64,000 nucleotides of DNA from Ocypus olens. Lineage: Eukaryota; Arthropoda; Insecta; Coleoptera; Staphylinidae. A model generated the notes under the pieces. The model made no database searches and was not told where the DNA came from. It saw nothing but the letters and a program-made list of their open reading frames with translations. Position 1 is the stretch's first letter. Each line of letters begins with the position of its first letter. The DNA is taken from positions 25,578,762 to 25,642,761 of the forward strand of contig OU343065.1 in the NCBI GenBank assembly GCA_910593695.2. Direction: 5' to 3'. Made by a program: the position numbers and the translations under genes. This document shows positions 41,945 to 54,286 of the stretch, one piece after another.

Positions 41945-43287
41945 AAGTAAATAAAAGTGGTATAAAAGAGTTAAGTGTTTGCTTTATATCGAAATTGAAA
42001 ATGTACCACGAAGTGAACGCCTCCAAGATTCAAGAATTTTGTTGGGGATATTAAAAATATTTGTTCCAAAAGGGTTAAAATGTTGGGACATAAAATTAAT
42101 AAAAAAATGGTAATCCTCATATATTAATTCATTTTTATGAGGTAACCATATAATAATAGCAAATTCAACCATACAATACAAAAGTATTCACATGAAAAAA
42201 AATTTAAAAATAGCAATGAATATCCATCTATATTTGTAACATATGAGGATTTTTTAAAATTAGTTTTCTTTCAAATCTTTTCACCAAAGACGTAACACTG
42301 CAATTGTGTTATCTCTACGAGGGGTGATACATCACACAATAGATGACCCAAACATTGTTAGTAAATTCAATTTTTTAGTTCATCGAATTTCTTCTCGCTG
42401 CAGTCAAATCTTTTATTATCCTCAAACTAATACTCTTGGTCATTTAAACTCTCTTTTAAACACGATGGCCAGAATATATAAAATGGTATCCATTACTCAG
42501 TTGATATTATCTGTCGCGAACAATGTTACTGCATAATATTTCGGCGTTATGGTAATATTACTGTCTTTAGTTGAGCTTTGTAAGTTAATTTAATTTTCTT
42601 CTTATAAATAAATGCATTTTTGTAATGTCTTATTAAATTTAATTGTTTAATTTCAATTTCTAATTTTTGTTTTCTTAAGATATATTCATGCGCGTGTGTA
42701 TGAGTATTTATCTTCGTTTTTATATTTGCTTTATTTCATTTATTGCTTTTATTTGGTATTTATATAATAAATAAATAAAATAACAATTTGTAGCTTTTAA
42801 AGTTACGCCATGGTAAATGTATTTGGCAGATAAATATTAATTTTATTCACAAACGAGTATGTAAAGTTGACAATACATACGACATTTCAAAAGTTAGCAT
42901 TACTGGATGGACATTACTGACCGCAACTTCGCGCCTTCATTTCCCGCCCGCATTTCACACGGTACTGACGGCTACGTCACCTTCACCTTTTTCGCCCGCG
43001 TTTTATCATTAAGCAGAGGTGTATTTAATCAGTTTTGATTGTGATGCCGTAACAAAATCTGCCTAACTATATTTTGAAAAAAAAAAGATGTTCATCTCTT
43101 TGCTATTTTCAATATTAGTTAAAATATGTTTCTATTGTTTTTAATATAAAAAAAAAGAATTGAAAACATAAAAAAAAAACTAGATAATCCGAAAGAGCGG
43201 TATATCTGCTGTTTACTCTTTCTACTCTGTACTATTGACATTGACATTTAATTATAATGATTAGGCATTGAAGCCCAATTTACATGA
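41945..43287. other. Unassigned AT-rich sequence
   Basis: The frame at 42306-42536 (76 codons, SSRCSQIFYYPQTNTLGHLN) is not recognised. Nothing else was seen. Confidence 0.4.
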
Positions 43288-43291
43288 TTAA

Positions 43292-43526
43292 CCTTTTAAC
43301 GACCAAAGAGTTTTTCTCTGGCGTTGTAACTGAGCACTGCTGAACAAGATGTTTCTTTCTATGAATAATAGATATAATAACTCAAAATGAGAAGAGATAA
43401 TACAAAATATAAAAACAGACTGGAAGTTATACTAATAATTTATTTTGACCATGAAATTTATGACAAAATAAGTAACTAAAAAAAATTAAATCTGAGCCAC
43501 TATAATGGCTCATGGTCGTTAAAGGG
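43292..43526. mobile_element. piggyBac-type MITE, 235 bp
   Basis: The ends CCTTTTAACGACCAAAGAG and, inverted, CCCTTTAACGACCATGAGCC abut TTAA at 43288-43291 and 43527-43530. No coding sequence. Confidence 0.75.
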
Positions 43527-43639
43527 TTAAATTCTAGAAAAAATAAGTATCCTATTTTTTGCCGCAATTGTACATTTAAAACATCATTTAAATTGAAAAT
43601 AAACCACGAAAGCACAAATATGAATAACTATTAGACAAT

Positions 43640-43685
43640 CAAATCATAGAAAGTAACATGGTGGCCACATCACCATTTTTACGCT
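43640..43685 (+). repeat. Terminal fragment of the 'ACTTTCTCC' repeat
   Basis: GAAAGTAACATGGTGGCCAC followed by ATCACCATTTTT matches only the 3' end of the family. Confidence 0.7.
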
Positions 43686-43690
43686 TTGTA

Positions 43691-44155
43691 TTAAAATATT
43701 TAAAATTATGCATGCACTGTGAAGATAGTTGAAATAGATTTCTAACCACCAGCCACTAACTTAATAATTTAAATTCACATTAGACTATAATGGCTACAGT
43801 TTCGGACATTAAACGTAATAACAACGGGGACTATCATTGTCCATGCTAAATCATTGTTAATTAAGGGTTCATATTATATCTTATTATACAAGAGACGTAG
43901 TATGTAGAACCATAAATTCTTCGATTAAATATAATTTAGATATCAAAGCAATATCTAATAAAAGTGAGCATTAGATAAATACAAGAAAACGAAATGTAGC
44001 CTGAATCTAATGCTTTCTGCAACAAGTTGTTTCTAATTTGTTTAATAAAAGTGAGTTTGGAGGGCATATAAAAAGACCAAGCGTAATAAATATATTCACT
44101 GACAAGGCTGTTATTCGTTAAAAAGTCATATAACTTATTTGTGTTAAAATAATTA
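43691..44155. other. Unassigned AT-rich sequence
   Basis: Nothing was recognised. Confidence 0.5.
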
Positions 44156-44420
44156 ATTCCGCTGCGCTGCGCCGTCGTCCGTGCGTGGCCCTTAAAAATT
44201 TAAGGAAGTTACTGGTGATGAACGACGGCTCCGCTGCGCTGCGCCGTCGTCCGTGCGTGGCCCTTAAAAATTCAAGAAAGTTACTGGTAATGAAAGACGG
44301 CTCCGCTGCGCTGCGCCGTCGTCTGTGCTTGGCCTTTAAAAATATAAGAAAGTTACTGGTGACGAACGACGGCTCCGCTGCGCTGCGCCATCGTCCGGGC
44401 GTAGCTCATTAAACCAGGCT
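44156..44420 (-). repeat. GCGCAGCG satellite, about 3.6 units of ~72 bp (locus 2)
   Basis: Read on the minus strand, the units are GGCGCAGCGCAGCGGAGCC, GTCGTTCATCACCAGTAACT and an AAATTTTTAAGGGCCACGC spacer. They match locus 1 at 18945-19215 in the opposite orientation. The repeated Ala/Leu/Arg frame here is a repeat artefact. Confidence 0.9.
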
Positions 44421-44639
44421 CCGCTTGTATGTTATACACATGCAAGAACTCTGCATGCATTGCTAATCTCACTTTGTGAATCTCTCATAATCTGTTAAAC
44501 GTGACGCACTATCAATGTATTTCTTAATTTGCTGTTTAAAAAGCACTCGAACGTTAATAGCAAAAGGCTTATTTTCTTTCATTAATTTTGATTCTTTAAA
44601 AACTATTTGGTGAGCGTCTGAGAAATGTATACACTTTAC

Positions 44640-45540
44640 AGTCCCGTTTTCGAGATTTCAAAATTTGACGATTTCGATTGTTTTGAAAAAATTATTGATG
44701 AAAGCAACTGACCTGAATTATTTTTAACTCTTCCTCTTTAAATGCAAAAAATACGTGCTTGAATAAACATCAAAATTGGTGTAATTATTTTATTCGAATT
44801 TTAAAAAATCATATCTTCTTAAGGGAGCAACAAATCAAAAAATGTTCTTTTATAAATATTATAAGGGAATACTTTGTAAATATACTGGAGCCTTGACAGA
44901 CTCTTCAAAGTCAAAACTGGAGGCATCAAGACTCCCAAAAAATAATCTTGAGTCGCTCACTTTGAAGGCCAGAACCCCGGGACGCAGGCCCCCAGAAATA
45001 AAATACTTGTCATTTTTCAACCCTTCCGGTAAGAGGTATCTTTGGTGAACATTTCAGCCGAATCCATATCATGCGATCTTCACTCAAATTTCATGAAAAA
45101 TGAACACATAAAAAAATTCATAACTCGCGAAACGATTAGAAAAATTTAAAAAATCCAAGAATAAATGTTCTAGAGCTGTCTTCAATGAAGAGGCCAAAAT
45201 AGTTTTAAACCATCCAGGATGTGCAGGGAAGACTTAACGAATTTTTATCTATAATTTTGAAAAAAGGCCCTGAAGGCCTCAGGGAGGATCATTGGGACGA
45301 TTAAATTTGCTCAATCCATACCTCTTCATAGCTGCCATTTTGTCTAAACAGGTTATCCTTATCGGCAGTGCTGAAAGGGTTGAAAAAAATAAAACATGAT
45401 TTTGAATCGTTTCGGGCAGTTTTTGGAGAAAATCAATATTTTAAAAAATATGCACTTTATGTAAGAATTTTGTATGTTTTCGCTTTGGTTTTGATAGAAA
45501 TTTGACATTTGAGTTGAGAAAGAAATACGACCCCAAAAAA
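44640..45540. repeat. Diverged relative of the kilobase repeat
   Basis: A landmark like TTAAGGGAGCAACAAATCAA at 44819 also starts the two clear units that follow (45591 and 46626). Most of the rest of this segment does not align by eye, so the relation is partial. Confidence 0.4.
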
Positions 45541-47285
45541 AGGGTGGAAACAAAAAAAAATTTGGTCGCTTTTAAAAAAATCATATTTCGTTAAGGGGGC
45601 AACAAATCAAAAAGTGTGTTAAAATAAATAATGTAGGCGGATGCTTGGTGAAGAGATCCCGCTACCGACGGATCCTTCAAGAGCAAAAATTAAGTCAGTG
45701 GCGGCGTTTCGGCGAACCCCGGAAATTTCATATATAAAGCCGTTGCTCGAAAACGGCTCTAACGATTTTTGTTAAAATTGCCAGGGATGTTCCGTTAGCC
45801 GAGGGGAGTATCTGGAAAAAATTAGAAAGAAATCGTTTTCGAGTTTTGATACTTGCTTTTTTCGGGTTTTTCTATTTCACAGGGGGTGGTGGGGTAGAGT
45901 CAGAGGGGCGGCACCAGGAAGGATCGATAAAGCCATCGGTGGTGCATCGGACGGTGCCAGAAAAATTTCCAAAAAATTTGCCTCCACCCCCAGGAGGTGA
46001 TTTTTACGGAGTAGTTGGATGACTCCGAAACCAGTCTACGTGCTCCGGTGAAACTTGTTAGGGATGCGTCGGAGTGGGAGAAGGGCCTCTGTTGAAAAAA
46101 TCAAAGCGATGGGCCTCCATTTGTCGAAATAACCAATGTTTGACCAACGGAGGTGGTAAAATTGTTGGGGAAAAACTCAAAAATTATAAAAAAAGGAGAC
46201 GAAGAGACTTTGAAATATTTTTTAAAGTCTAAAAAAAAATAGGCGTCACGCTCCCGCTCGGCCGCCAAAAAACTTCTCCTCTGTCGTGTTTTTTCGTCGT
46301 TTAAAAATCGCCCCGGCGCCGGAGGGGTTTTGGAAAAATTACAGCTCAAGGCTCGTTCGATCCCCTACCTATTTTAAAAGTTTCAACTCTTCGATTTAAA
46401 TAGAAAAAAATACGTCCTCCTTGGAAGCAAAACGAACTCGGGGACCGGGCCAAATGACGGCTCCGGAAGGGAAGGGGGTGTTTTTAAAATTTTTGAAAAA
46501 ATAACAAATCAAAGCACGTTATCCCTCTTCTAATCCTAGAAGTTTGAGCTCTTAGATTTAAATAGAAAAAAATACGTCCGCGAAAGAAACGAAAAATTTG
46601 GTCACTTTTTGAAAAATCATGTCTCGTTAAGGGGGCACCAAATCAAAAAGTGTGTTGGTATAAATAATGTAGGCGGATGCTTTGTGAAGAGATCCCGCCA
46701 CAGACGGATCCTTCAATAGCAAAAATAAAATCAGTGGCGGCGTTTCGGCGAACCCCTGAAGTTTTATATATAAGGCCGTTGCTCCAAAACGGCTCTAACG
46801 ATTTTTGCTAAAATTGGCAGAGATGTTCCGCTCGCTGTAGGGAGTATCGGAAACAAAATTGGAAAGAAATCGTTTGGTGTTTTCGAATTTTGACACATGC
46901 TTTTTTTTGGATTTTTTATTTCACGGGGAGTGGTGGGGTAGAGTCCGGCGGGCGGCACCAGGAAGGATCGATAGAGGCATCGGTGCTGCATTGGACCGTG
47001 CTGGAAAAATTTCCAAAAAATTTGCCTCCGCGCCCCGGGGGTGAATTTTACGTTCCGTACGGTAACCCGAGTTACTCCGAGACTGGTCTACGCACGGCGG
47101 TGAAACTGGGTAGGGATGCGCAGGAGGGGGAGGAGAGTCTTTGTTGAACAAATCAAAGCGATCAGTCTTCATTTGTCGAAACTGTTTTTGATCGAAGGGG
47201 GTGGTAAAATTTTTGGGGATAAACTCAAAAATTTAAAAAAAGAAGACTGAGAGTCTCTTTGAAATATTTTTTTAAGGTCTACTTA
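45541..47285. repeat. Two direct ~1.03-kb repeat units
   Basis: Unit 1 (about 45541-46590) and unit 2 (about 46591-47285, shorter) share ordered landmarks. These are TTAAGGGGGCA(A/C)CAAATCAA, GTAGGCGGATGCTT, TCAGTGGCGGCGTTTCGGCG, AACGGCTCTAACGATTTTTG, GGCGGCACCAGGAAGGATCG and AAATTTCCAAAAAATTTGCC, at an offset of about 1030 bp. No coding frame is conserved between the units. The repeat class is unknown. Confidence 0.75.
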
Positions 47286-47696
47286 AAAGCTACTCAGTAA
47301 CGAATACAAAGTAACGAGTAATGTACCTAAAACTAACGGACATCTGCATCACTAATGTCCATTGATTCTGTGTATGTGGCATCTTGTTTCTCTAGTAATA
47401 CAATTGGAAGCAATATTGAAGGTAACTATTCAGTGAATATTTTGTTTATTGACGATATAAATAAAGATTTTTTTTAAATACGATACAAATATTTTATTGT
47501 CATTATTACAATTCCTTTTTTTTTTTGATAAAAATATATTCGGCAAATGGCCACCACTAGCTTCGGGTCGTTTGAACACGTTCCTTGATGTGGCGCATAA
47601 TTTGGAAAAATGTGGGTAAAATCTTGTCGAATATTGGCTTCCAAATGGGCAGGAGACTGCGGATAATTAAAATACACCTTTCGTTACTACATACTA
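47286..47696. other. Unassigned sequence
   Basis: Nothing was recognised. Confidence 0.45.
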
Positions 47697-47911
47697 CATA
47701 CGGCCGATTTTCAATTGCTTAATTTAGTTTTAGTTTTAGTTTAGTAAATTAGTAGGTTAAGTGGAAGAGCAGTAAGAGGTTACTACCTCACTGAACTTCG
47801 CCTACCCTGCCATGATATTTCTTGTACTTTTTTTTTTTTTCTCGCAATAAAGACAATTTATTATTATTATTTTTTTTATTTTTTTATTTTTTTGAATTTT
47901 TTTTTTCGAAG
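47697..47911 (+). mobile_element. LINE/SINE-type 3' end, copy A
   Basis: Begins near CGGCCGATTTTCAATTGC and contains AAGTGGAAGAGCAGTAAGAG and TACCTCACTGAACTTCGCCT. It ends AATAAAGACAATTTATTATT with an (ATT)n/T-rich tail. The polyadenylation-like signal and ATT tail are those of a 5'-truncated insect LINE or a LINE-mobilised SINE. It is repeated almost exactly at 48603-48811. Confidence 0.65.
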
Positions 47912-48602
47912 AGCCCTAAAGTGCGAGATCTCAAAAACTGTAATAGGTAGAGGGTTGAAATTTTCAGAAAAATCACAAATACTTCAAGAACAAGACTATT
48001 AACATTTCAACCCCCTCCGACCACCCCTTCAAAGAAAGGGTTGCCAATCCCTTAAAAAAAATTTTTTCCAATTTTTAATTTTTTTCCGAAAGTCGCAAAC
48101 GTCCTCTGGGGGCCCGTGAAATCCGCAATTTTTTAAGTTACCCAATTACTATAGGGTGAATTTTTGAAAATCCATGCAGTGGTTCACGCCAAAACTATCT
48201 CCTCCCTGGATTTTTGAGCTGGAAAACCAGGACTAGGCTCAAAAAATACCCACTGCATTGGGACACAAAGCTTACTATAGGAAGTTGGGGTGCAACCTGC
48301 GGTTGCAACCCCTCAGCCGTTTTTCTAAAAAATCACATTTCGGACGCTTCCGGAAAAAAGGGCGCGCTTGCCCTTGTGATTACGACAGATTTTTGTAGAA
48401 CCAGCTCCTCTCTACATTTTATATCTCTTGCGAATTTTTGATATCTCTAACCCTCGAGGAGTTATTCAAAGAAAATCACCCCCGATTTCAACAAAAAAAT
48501 ATATAGTGGCCATTTTTAATCCGACGTGAGAAATTTAAACGAAATTGCATTTTGCTCGAAAAGGTAAGGGCTATATTTTTCGTAGGGCGCACCGTTTACG
48601 AT
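47912..48602. other. Unassigned sequence between two retroposon copies
   Basis: Style and phrases (CCCCTCCGACCACCCC, GGGGGCCCGTGAAATCC) recall the kilobase repeats, but no direct alignment was found. The frame at 48214-48441 has no recognised motif. Confidence 0.4.
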
Positions 48603-48811
48603 CTACGGCCGATTTTCAATTGCTTAATTTAGTTTTAGTTTTAGTTTAGTAAATTAGTAGGTTAAGTGGAAGAGCAGTAAGAGGTTACTACCTCACTGAA
48701 CTTCGCCTACTCTGCCATGATATTTCTTGTACTTTTATTTTTTTTTCTCGCAATAAAGACAATTTATTATTATTATTATTATTTTTTTTTTTATTTTTTT
48801 TTCGAAGAGTA
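48603..48811 (+). mobile_element. LINE/SINE-type 3' end, copy B
   Basis: Almost identical to 47697-47911 from CGGCCGATTTTCAATTGC through the AATAAAGACAATTTATTATT tail, and it extends to the shared TTTTTTCGAAGAG after the tail. Sharing of sequence beyond the tail favours a segmental duplication over two independent insertions. Confidence 0.65.
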
Positions 48812-51125
48812 AAAATCCGACGACAACATATCAGTTGTCTATTTAATGCGTATCAAATAACTCCATTAAGTTTGACGGAAGGGGGAAGCGAAATTTAGCA
48901 GCGGGGGTTAAGCAAAACGATTCAAAATAATTAATTCACCTCCTTCTGCACTGTTGAGAAAGGTGGTAGTTTTGGGGCCCAACAGACAAACCAAACAAAT
49001 TTATTTGATCCGTTACCAGTTAATTTTCTTAATTTTATATTTCACTATTTCACGTACAGCAACTTAAGCTTGAAAAACTAACTGTGTGACTAAACACAAC
49101 GAAAGTCTGGGCGATCTAGGTGGTTATATGGTATCGCGGAATTTCTATGACACGTCAAACATTAAATGCAAATTGGTCATTGCTTGGCCAACTATGTAGC
49201 AACTATGTAGCATGTGGCACCAACCTGTTGAAAGTAAACAGCAAGTCCGATCATTTCATATCCCAAAAAGTAGCGCAGCAAAGCTCTTTAGTGATCTCAA
49301 CTGACAGTAATATTCTTACCCGCATTGTCTAAAAAGTATGGTTCAATATGCCGTCTCTTTTACGTCAAATTAAACTTTATAATTAATGAGATTTCGGTTT
49401 TGCAGTAAAGACCGGTTTGCTTATTGACGATGATAGAAAAGTGAGCTTCACGATAATTTTCACGATTTTGGCGATGTTTGAAACGGCCTAAACGTAAATT
49501 AGACGTTATTGTATAACTATTATAGTCATAAACCAAGGCGGTGGTTATAAGGAAAATCACAGATATAAAATATTTCGTGCGTAATTCAAGCTCTTTTATA
49601 AAATAACATTGTCAATATTTTTTTACATTTGTACACTTTTTTGCTAAAAATAAATTGCATAATCGGATATTCGCGATATAATTTATACGAAGCTCATTCC
49701 GTTTATCGGTCAGATCAAATTACGACTGTGCTCGCGAATTAATTTTTATAATCTGCAATAAAATTTATATTCAAATCGAACGGACGTCATAAAATCGATT
49801 TGCAAATTAATTACGCTACAGTGATATAACAATTGTATGGTGATATTGCTGTAATAACTTGTTTTAATTAATAATTCCATCACAGGTGATTTACAGTTAT
49901 AAATGTGTAAGCTCACGTTTGGTTTAAGTGATAATAAAAAAAATGTCTTTCCTCTCAAAGGTAGTTGAAATTTTCACCCTTCTTAAGCTTTTAGCTTATT
50001 TTTTTGGTCGATTGAAAACGGTTCGCATGAGAGCTAGCTGCGTTAAATAGGTTTCAAGTATTGCTCTGCTGAAAAAGGCCAGGGCCGCGCTAAGCGGTGT
50101 TGTTAGGGGTGCCCTAACCTTGGCGCCTACCAAATCTTATTGGTTTTTACAATTTTTAAACTATTGGTTTAAAATTGGCGCTCGTACAAAAAATCAATCC
50201 ATCTAAAATACTTTTTTTGTAAGACGTACGTTCGTGAAATAGGAGATGATTGTTTATCCTTTTCGCGTGGATGCAAGCGCGAAATCTATGAACGTATCTC
50301 TTTGTTTATACAGAAATTCTTTCTTTCTAAATAATTTTGAGACACTCCGATCAATGGTGTTCATTTTCTCTACCCCCTCTTCACATCGAAAGGGGGCGGC
50401 AATTTTCGCTTCGCACCTTGTCGCGGACCTACTTATAACTGCTTCTTTATTTATTCTGCCATATTTGAAAGTTGATTTTTTCCATTAATTCGCACTGCGA
50501 TCGCTATCCAGACCACTGTGAAATAGTTGTTGGGTATTCGCATGCTGCAACCAACAGTTCTGTGGTAACAGCTTTGGCACCAATCACTTTCCCGTAACGG
50601 CGTTACATGTATAGTCCAGTTTATCGATTAATGGCATGGCTGATAATAAAATGGTGAGATCAGAAACATACGAAACGGGCGGAGGATAGTCTGAAACGAA
50701 GCAATGAGAACCGCTGAAATATTTACTGCAATAATGAGGTCGATCACACCAATAAATATTATTGTTTGTCGATAAAACCTCGCACCAATGAATTCTGGGC
50801 GTAGTATGAGAAATAAAACGCTTCTACATGCAAACTTAACGTACACTTGACTATAACGACGTTACCTACCATTTATGAAAATTTCTTTCAGTTGCTCTAG
50901 AAATAGTGATTTCGAAAACTAAATATAAAACATTATTATGCGGTGCAAGGATATTAACAGTGAGACAGGATTCCTATAAGTTCTGGTGCTTAAAATCGAT
51001 GATCCGAGATTGCATGATGTAAAATGACTAAATACAATCACATGCACGCTTTATTGTCCGGATACAAACTACAGGTAATTCTATCGATATTCAATCATAA
51101 TTTTCTAAAAATTTTCATTTCACGT
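48812..51125. other. Unassigned sequence
   Basis: No repeat or gene was recognised over 2.3 kb. The frame at 50246-50488 (80 codons) has two hydrophobic stretches but no known motif. An exon of a host gene cannot be excluded. Confidence 0.4.
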
Positions 51126-51900
51126 TTTTACTTTCTCCGTTACGAAGTACGATTTGATTTTTTGTTCAAAATTTTTTTTTACGGAAATATCCGTTTTCGG
51201 GTCCCTGGGTGCCATTTCAACAATTTCTGGAAAAAAAAGTTTGTGTGTGTGTGTGTCTGTGTCTGTGTGTCTGTCTGTGCGCGCTGTATCTGAAAAACTA
51301 ATAGAGCAATTGATATGAAACTTTGAACATCCATATTATTTGATAATCCGAAGAACTGTAAAGCTTTTGGTAAAATTTCGTACACCGGAAGTGGGCGTTT
51401 ACCTTAACTGTTTTTTGTTTTTTGCCAATATTTTCTTAAAGATGAAAAATATCACAAAAATATTTAAACAAACTTTGAAGACAACAAAGAAATGAACATC
51501 TTTTGCTTAAAAACATTTTTCATAAAATCATTTTTATTCGAGAAAAACATTTATTATTATTTTTTTTTATTTTTGGTTTATAATTATAAAATGATAATAG
51601 TTACAGCAAATTTATGTTAATAATAATTGTAGAGAATACTAAAATGAACAACTTATAAAGAGTAAATTTTTTTCGAAATCCCTTTAGTTTTTGAGTAAAC
51701 TGAGTTTTTGAATTTGAAGTATAATTTTTCCATCTTTCATAATTTTGACGTTTTAAACGTCAGTTTCATCCGAGTTTACACAACGCTCGATGTACATTTA
51801 AAATATGATTTCAATTGAAAATAAACCATGAAAACGTAAATATAAATGGCTATGATACCATCAAGTCGGAGAAAGTAACATGATGGTCACATCACCATTT
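51126..51900 (+). repeat. 'ACTTTCTCC' repeat, copy 1
   Basis: Runs from TTTTTACTTTCTCCGTTACG to CACATCACCATTTTT, about 775 bp. Internal landmarks are TTACGGAAATATCCGTTTT, a (GT)n tract, GCGCGCTGTATCT, ACACCGGAAGTGGGCGTTTA, GATAATAGTTACAGCAAATT and ATTTTGACGTTTTAAACGTC. The next copy follows with no spacer. Confidence 0.85.
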
Positions 51901-52815
51901 TTACTTTCTCCGTTACGAAGTACGAGAAAGTATTGTGATTGTATTTTTTTTTCAAAAATTTTTTTTACGGAAATATCCGTTTTGGTGTCCCTAGATGCCA
52001 TTTTAATAATTTCTGGAAAAAAAAAATGTGTGTCTGTGTATGTGTGTCTGCCTGTGCGCGCTGTATCTCAAAAACTAATAGAGCAATTGATATGAAACTT
52101 TGAACATCCGTCTTATTTGATAATCTGAAGAACTGAAAAGCTTTTGGTAAACTTTCATACACCGGAAGTGGGCGTTTACCTAAACTGTTTTTTATTTTTC
52201 GCCAATATTTTTTAAATATAAAAAATATCACAAAAACATTTAAACAAACTTTGAAGAAAACAAAGAAATGAACATCTTCTGCTTGAAAACATTTTTCATA
52301 AAATCATTTTTATTCGAGAAAAACATTTATTATTTTTTAAATTTTTGTTTTATAATTATAAAACGATAATAGTTACAGCAAATTTGTGTCAATAATAATT
52401 GTAAACAATGCTAAAATGAACAACTTATAAAGAATAAGTTTTCTTTGAAATCCCTTTAGTTTTTGAGTAAACTGAGTTTTTGAATTTGAAGTATAATTTT
52501 TCTCTTTTATAATTTTGACGTTTTAAACGTCAGTTTCATCTGAGTTTACACAACGCTCGATGTACATTTAAAATATGATTTCAATTGAAAATAAACCATG
52601 AAAGTGTAAATATAAGTGATAATAATAATAATAATGTTTATTAACGGAATCTCCTTTTAAATAATAATAATAATACATATATAAATATAAACAATTGAAA
52701 GATGTAAGAATGAACTATACAGGTTTTACTAAAATACAATAAATTAAAGGTGTAATACTAGCTTGATAACTATCAAGTCGGAGAAAGTAACATGAAGGCC
52801 ACATCACCATTTTTT
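51899..52815 (+). repeat. 'ACTTTCTCC' repeat, copy 2, with LINE-tail insert
   Basis: Same order of landmarks as copy 1. It is split near its 3' end by about 155 bp of (AAT)n-headed sequence (52617-52771). Head-to-tail contact with copy 1 gives a two-unit tandem. Confidence 0.85.
52617..52771 (-). mobile_element. 5'-truncated LINE 3' tail
   Basis: On the minus strand it ends AATAAACATTATTATTATTA, like the LINE tail at 35919-36159. The empty site is seen in copies 1 and 3 of the host repeat. GATAA at both edges may be a short target duplication. Confidence 0.6.
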
Positions 52816-52973
52816 TAATTGATCACCGTTAAATATTTTGGAGATAACTGGCTAACTTGATTTTGCATCTTCTATTACTCGTTAAATCTTATGCCAACAA
52901 TTAGATAATAAAAAAAAGTGCTATAAGAACGTCACCTCAAATAACAAGGATATAAAAAAATCTGTTTTTTCAG
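52816..52973. other. Spacer between ACTTTCTCC copies 2 and 3
   Basis: AT-rich, with nothing recognised. Confidence 0.5.
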
Positions 52974-53450
52974 TTTTTACTTTCTCCGTTACGAAGTACG
53001 AGAAAGTATTGTAATTGTGATTTTTTTTTTCAATTTTTTTTACGGAAATATCCGTTTTGGGGTCCCTAGATGCCATTTTAACAATTTCTGGAATTTTTTT
53101 TTGTGTTTTTGTGTGTGTGTGTGTGTCTGTGCGCGCTGTATCTCAAAAACTAATAGAGCAATTGATATGAACCTTTGAACATCCATATTATTTGATAATC
53201 TGAAGAACTGTTAAGCTTTTGGTAAAATTTCGTACACCGGAAATGGGCGTTTACCTTAACTGTTTTTTGTTTTTTTGCCAATATTTTCTTAAAGATGAAA
53301 AATATCACAAAAATATTTAAATAAACTTTGAAGACAAGAAAGAAATGAACATCTTTTGCTTGAAAACATTTTTCATAAAATTAATGCTATTCGAGAAAAA
53401 AATTATTTTTTTTTTTTTAATTTTTGGTTTATAATTATAAAACGATAATA

Positions 53451-54010
53451 CAGGGTGCTTCAAAAAAATGTATACACACTTTAAACTATCGTAGTTTTCC
53501 CACTCTACAAGGCTAATGTTATATTTCTTCGCCAGGTGGCAGCATAATCGTCCCTCTATGTTATATTGTCAGTTGGAAGTTGTAATATCAACATGGCGGA
53601 CGTACGTTTGAGTTTTGAAGAACGTAAGCAGGTTATTAAGTGGTACTGGAAGTCCAGCACGCTCCCCAGACCTTACACCACTGGATTTCTTCTTATGGGG
53701 CACAGTAAAAAATGAGGTGTACAAACGTAAACCACGTAATCTAGACATTCTTTGGAATGAGATTCAAGCCGTGTGTAGAGAAATCTCATTGGACGTTTTG
53801 ATACGATGTACTACAGAATCAGTGGTGACTCGTACTCAGAATTGTATTGATGCTGCAGGTCACCAATTTGAACAGTATTAACATTTGTTATTTATGTTTC
53901 ATTTACATTGGACTTTCAGCTTTCTAATTTCCTGAAATTTAACTTTGTAGAACGGTAAATAAATTTTCTATGGAAGTTCAAAGTGTGTATACATGTTTTG
54001 AAGCACCCTG
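53451..54010 (+). mobile_element. Deletion derivative of a mariner-like element, 560 bp
   Basis: The inverted ends CAGGGTGCTTCAAAAAAATG and CATGTTTTGAAGCACCCTG extend through GTATACACACTTTAAACT. TA lies at 53449-53450 and 54011-54012, and the empty site is known from repeat copies 1 and 2. The interior retains the first ~20 and last ~75 codons of the transposase. Confidence 0.9.
53594..53881 (+). pseudogene. Mariner-like transposase, N- and C-terminus joined by deletion
   Basis: Starts at ATG 53594 with MADVRLSFEERKQVIKWYWK, the beginning of the HTH domain. After a deletion junction near 53653 the catalytic end follows in another phase: SPARSPDLTPLDFFLWGTVK, then NEVYKRKPRNL, and the C-terminus HQFEQY at 53881. 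The SPDLTPLDFFLWG stretch holds the third acidic residue (a D) of the mariner-type triad. The first two, with about 250 residues, are deleted. The C-terminal part has no internal stop, so the deletion is young relative to other copies in the window. Confidence 0.8.
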
Positions 54011-54286
54011 TAGTTACAGCAAATTTATGTTAACAATAATTGTAGAGAATGCTAAAATTAACAACTTATAAAGAATCCCTTTAGTTTTTGAGTAAACTGA
54101 GTTTTTGAATTTGAAGTATAATTTTTCATCTTTTATAATTTTGACGTTTTAAACGTCAGTTTCATCCACTCGATGTACATTCAAAATATGATTTCAATTA
54201 AAAATAAACCATGATAACGTAAATATAAATGGCTATGATGCTATCAAGTCGGAGAAAGTAACATGATGGCCACATCACCATTTTTT

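Larger units (their letters stand above)
52974..54286 (+). repeat. 'ACTTTCTCC' repeat, copy 3, with mariner-type insert
   Basis: Same landmark order. It is interrupted at a TA by the 560-bp element at 53451-54010. Without the insert it is about 750 bp, like copy 1. Confidence 0.85.

Noticed and set aside
44185..44412. 75-codon frame with internal amino-acid repeats
   Set aside because: A 72-bp satellite unit happens to be a multiple of three. The same satellite elsewhere has a different length and no open frame in register.
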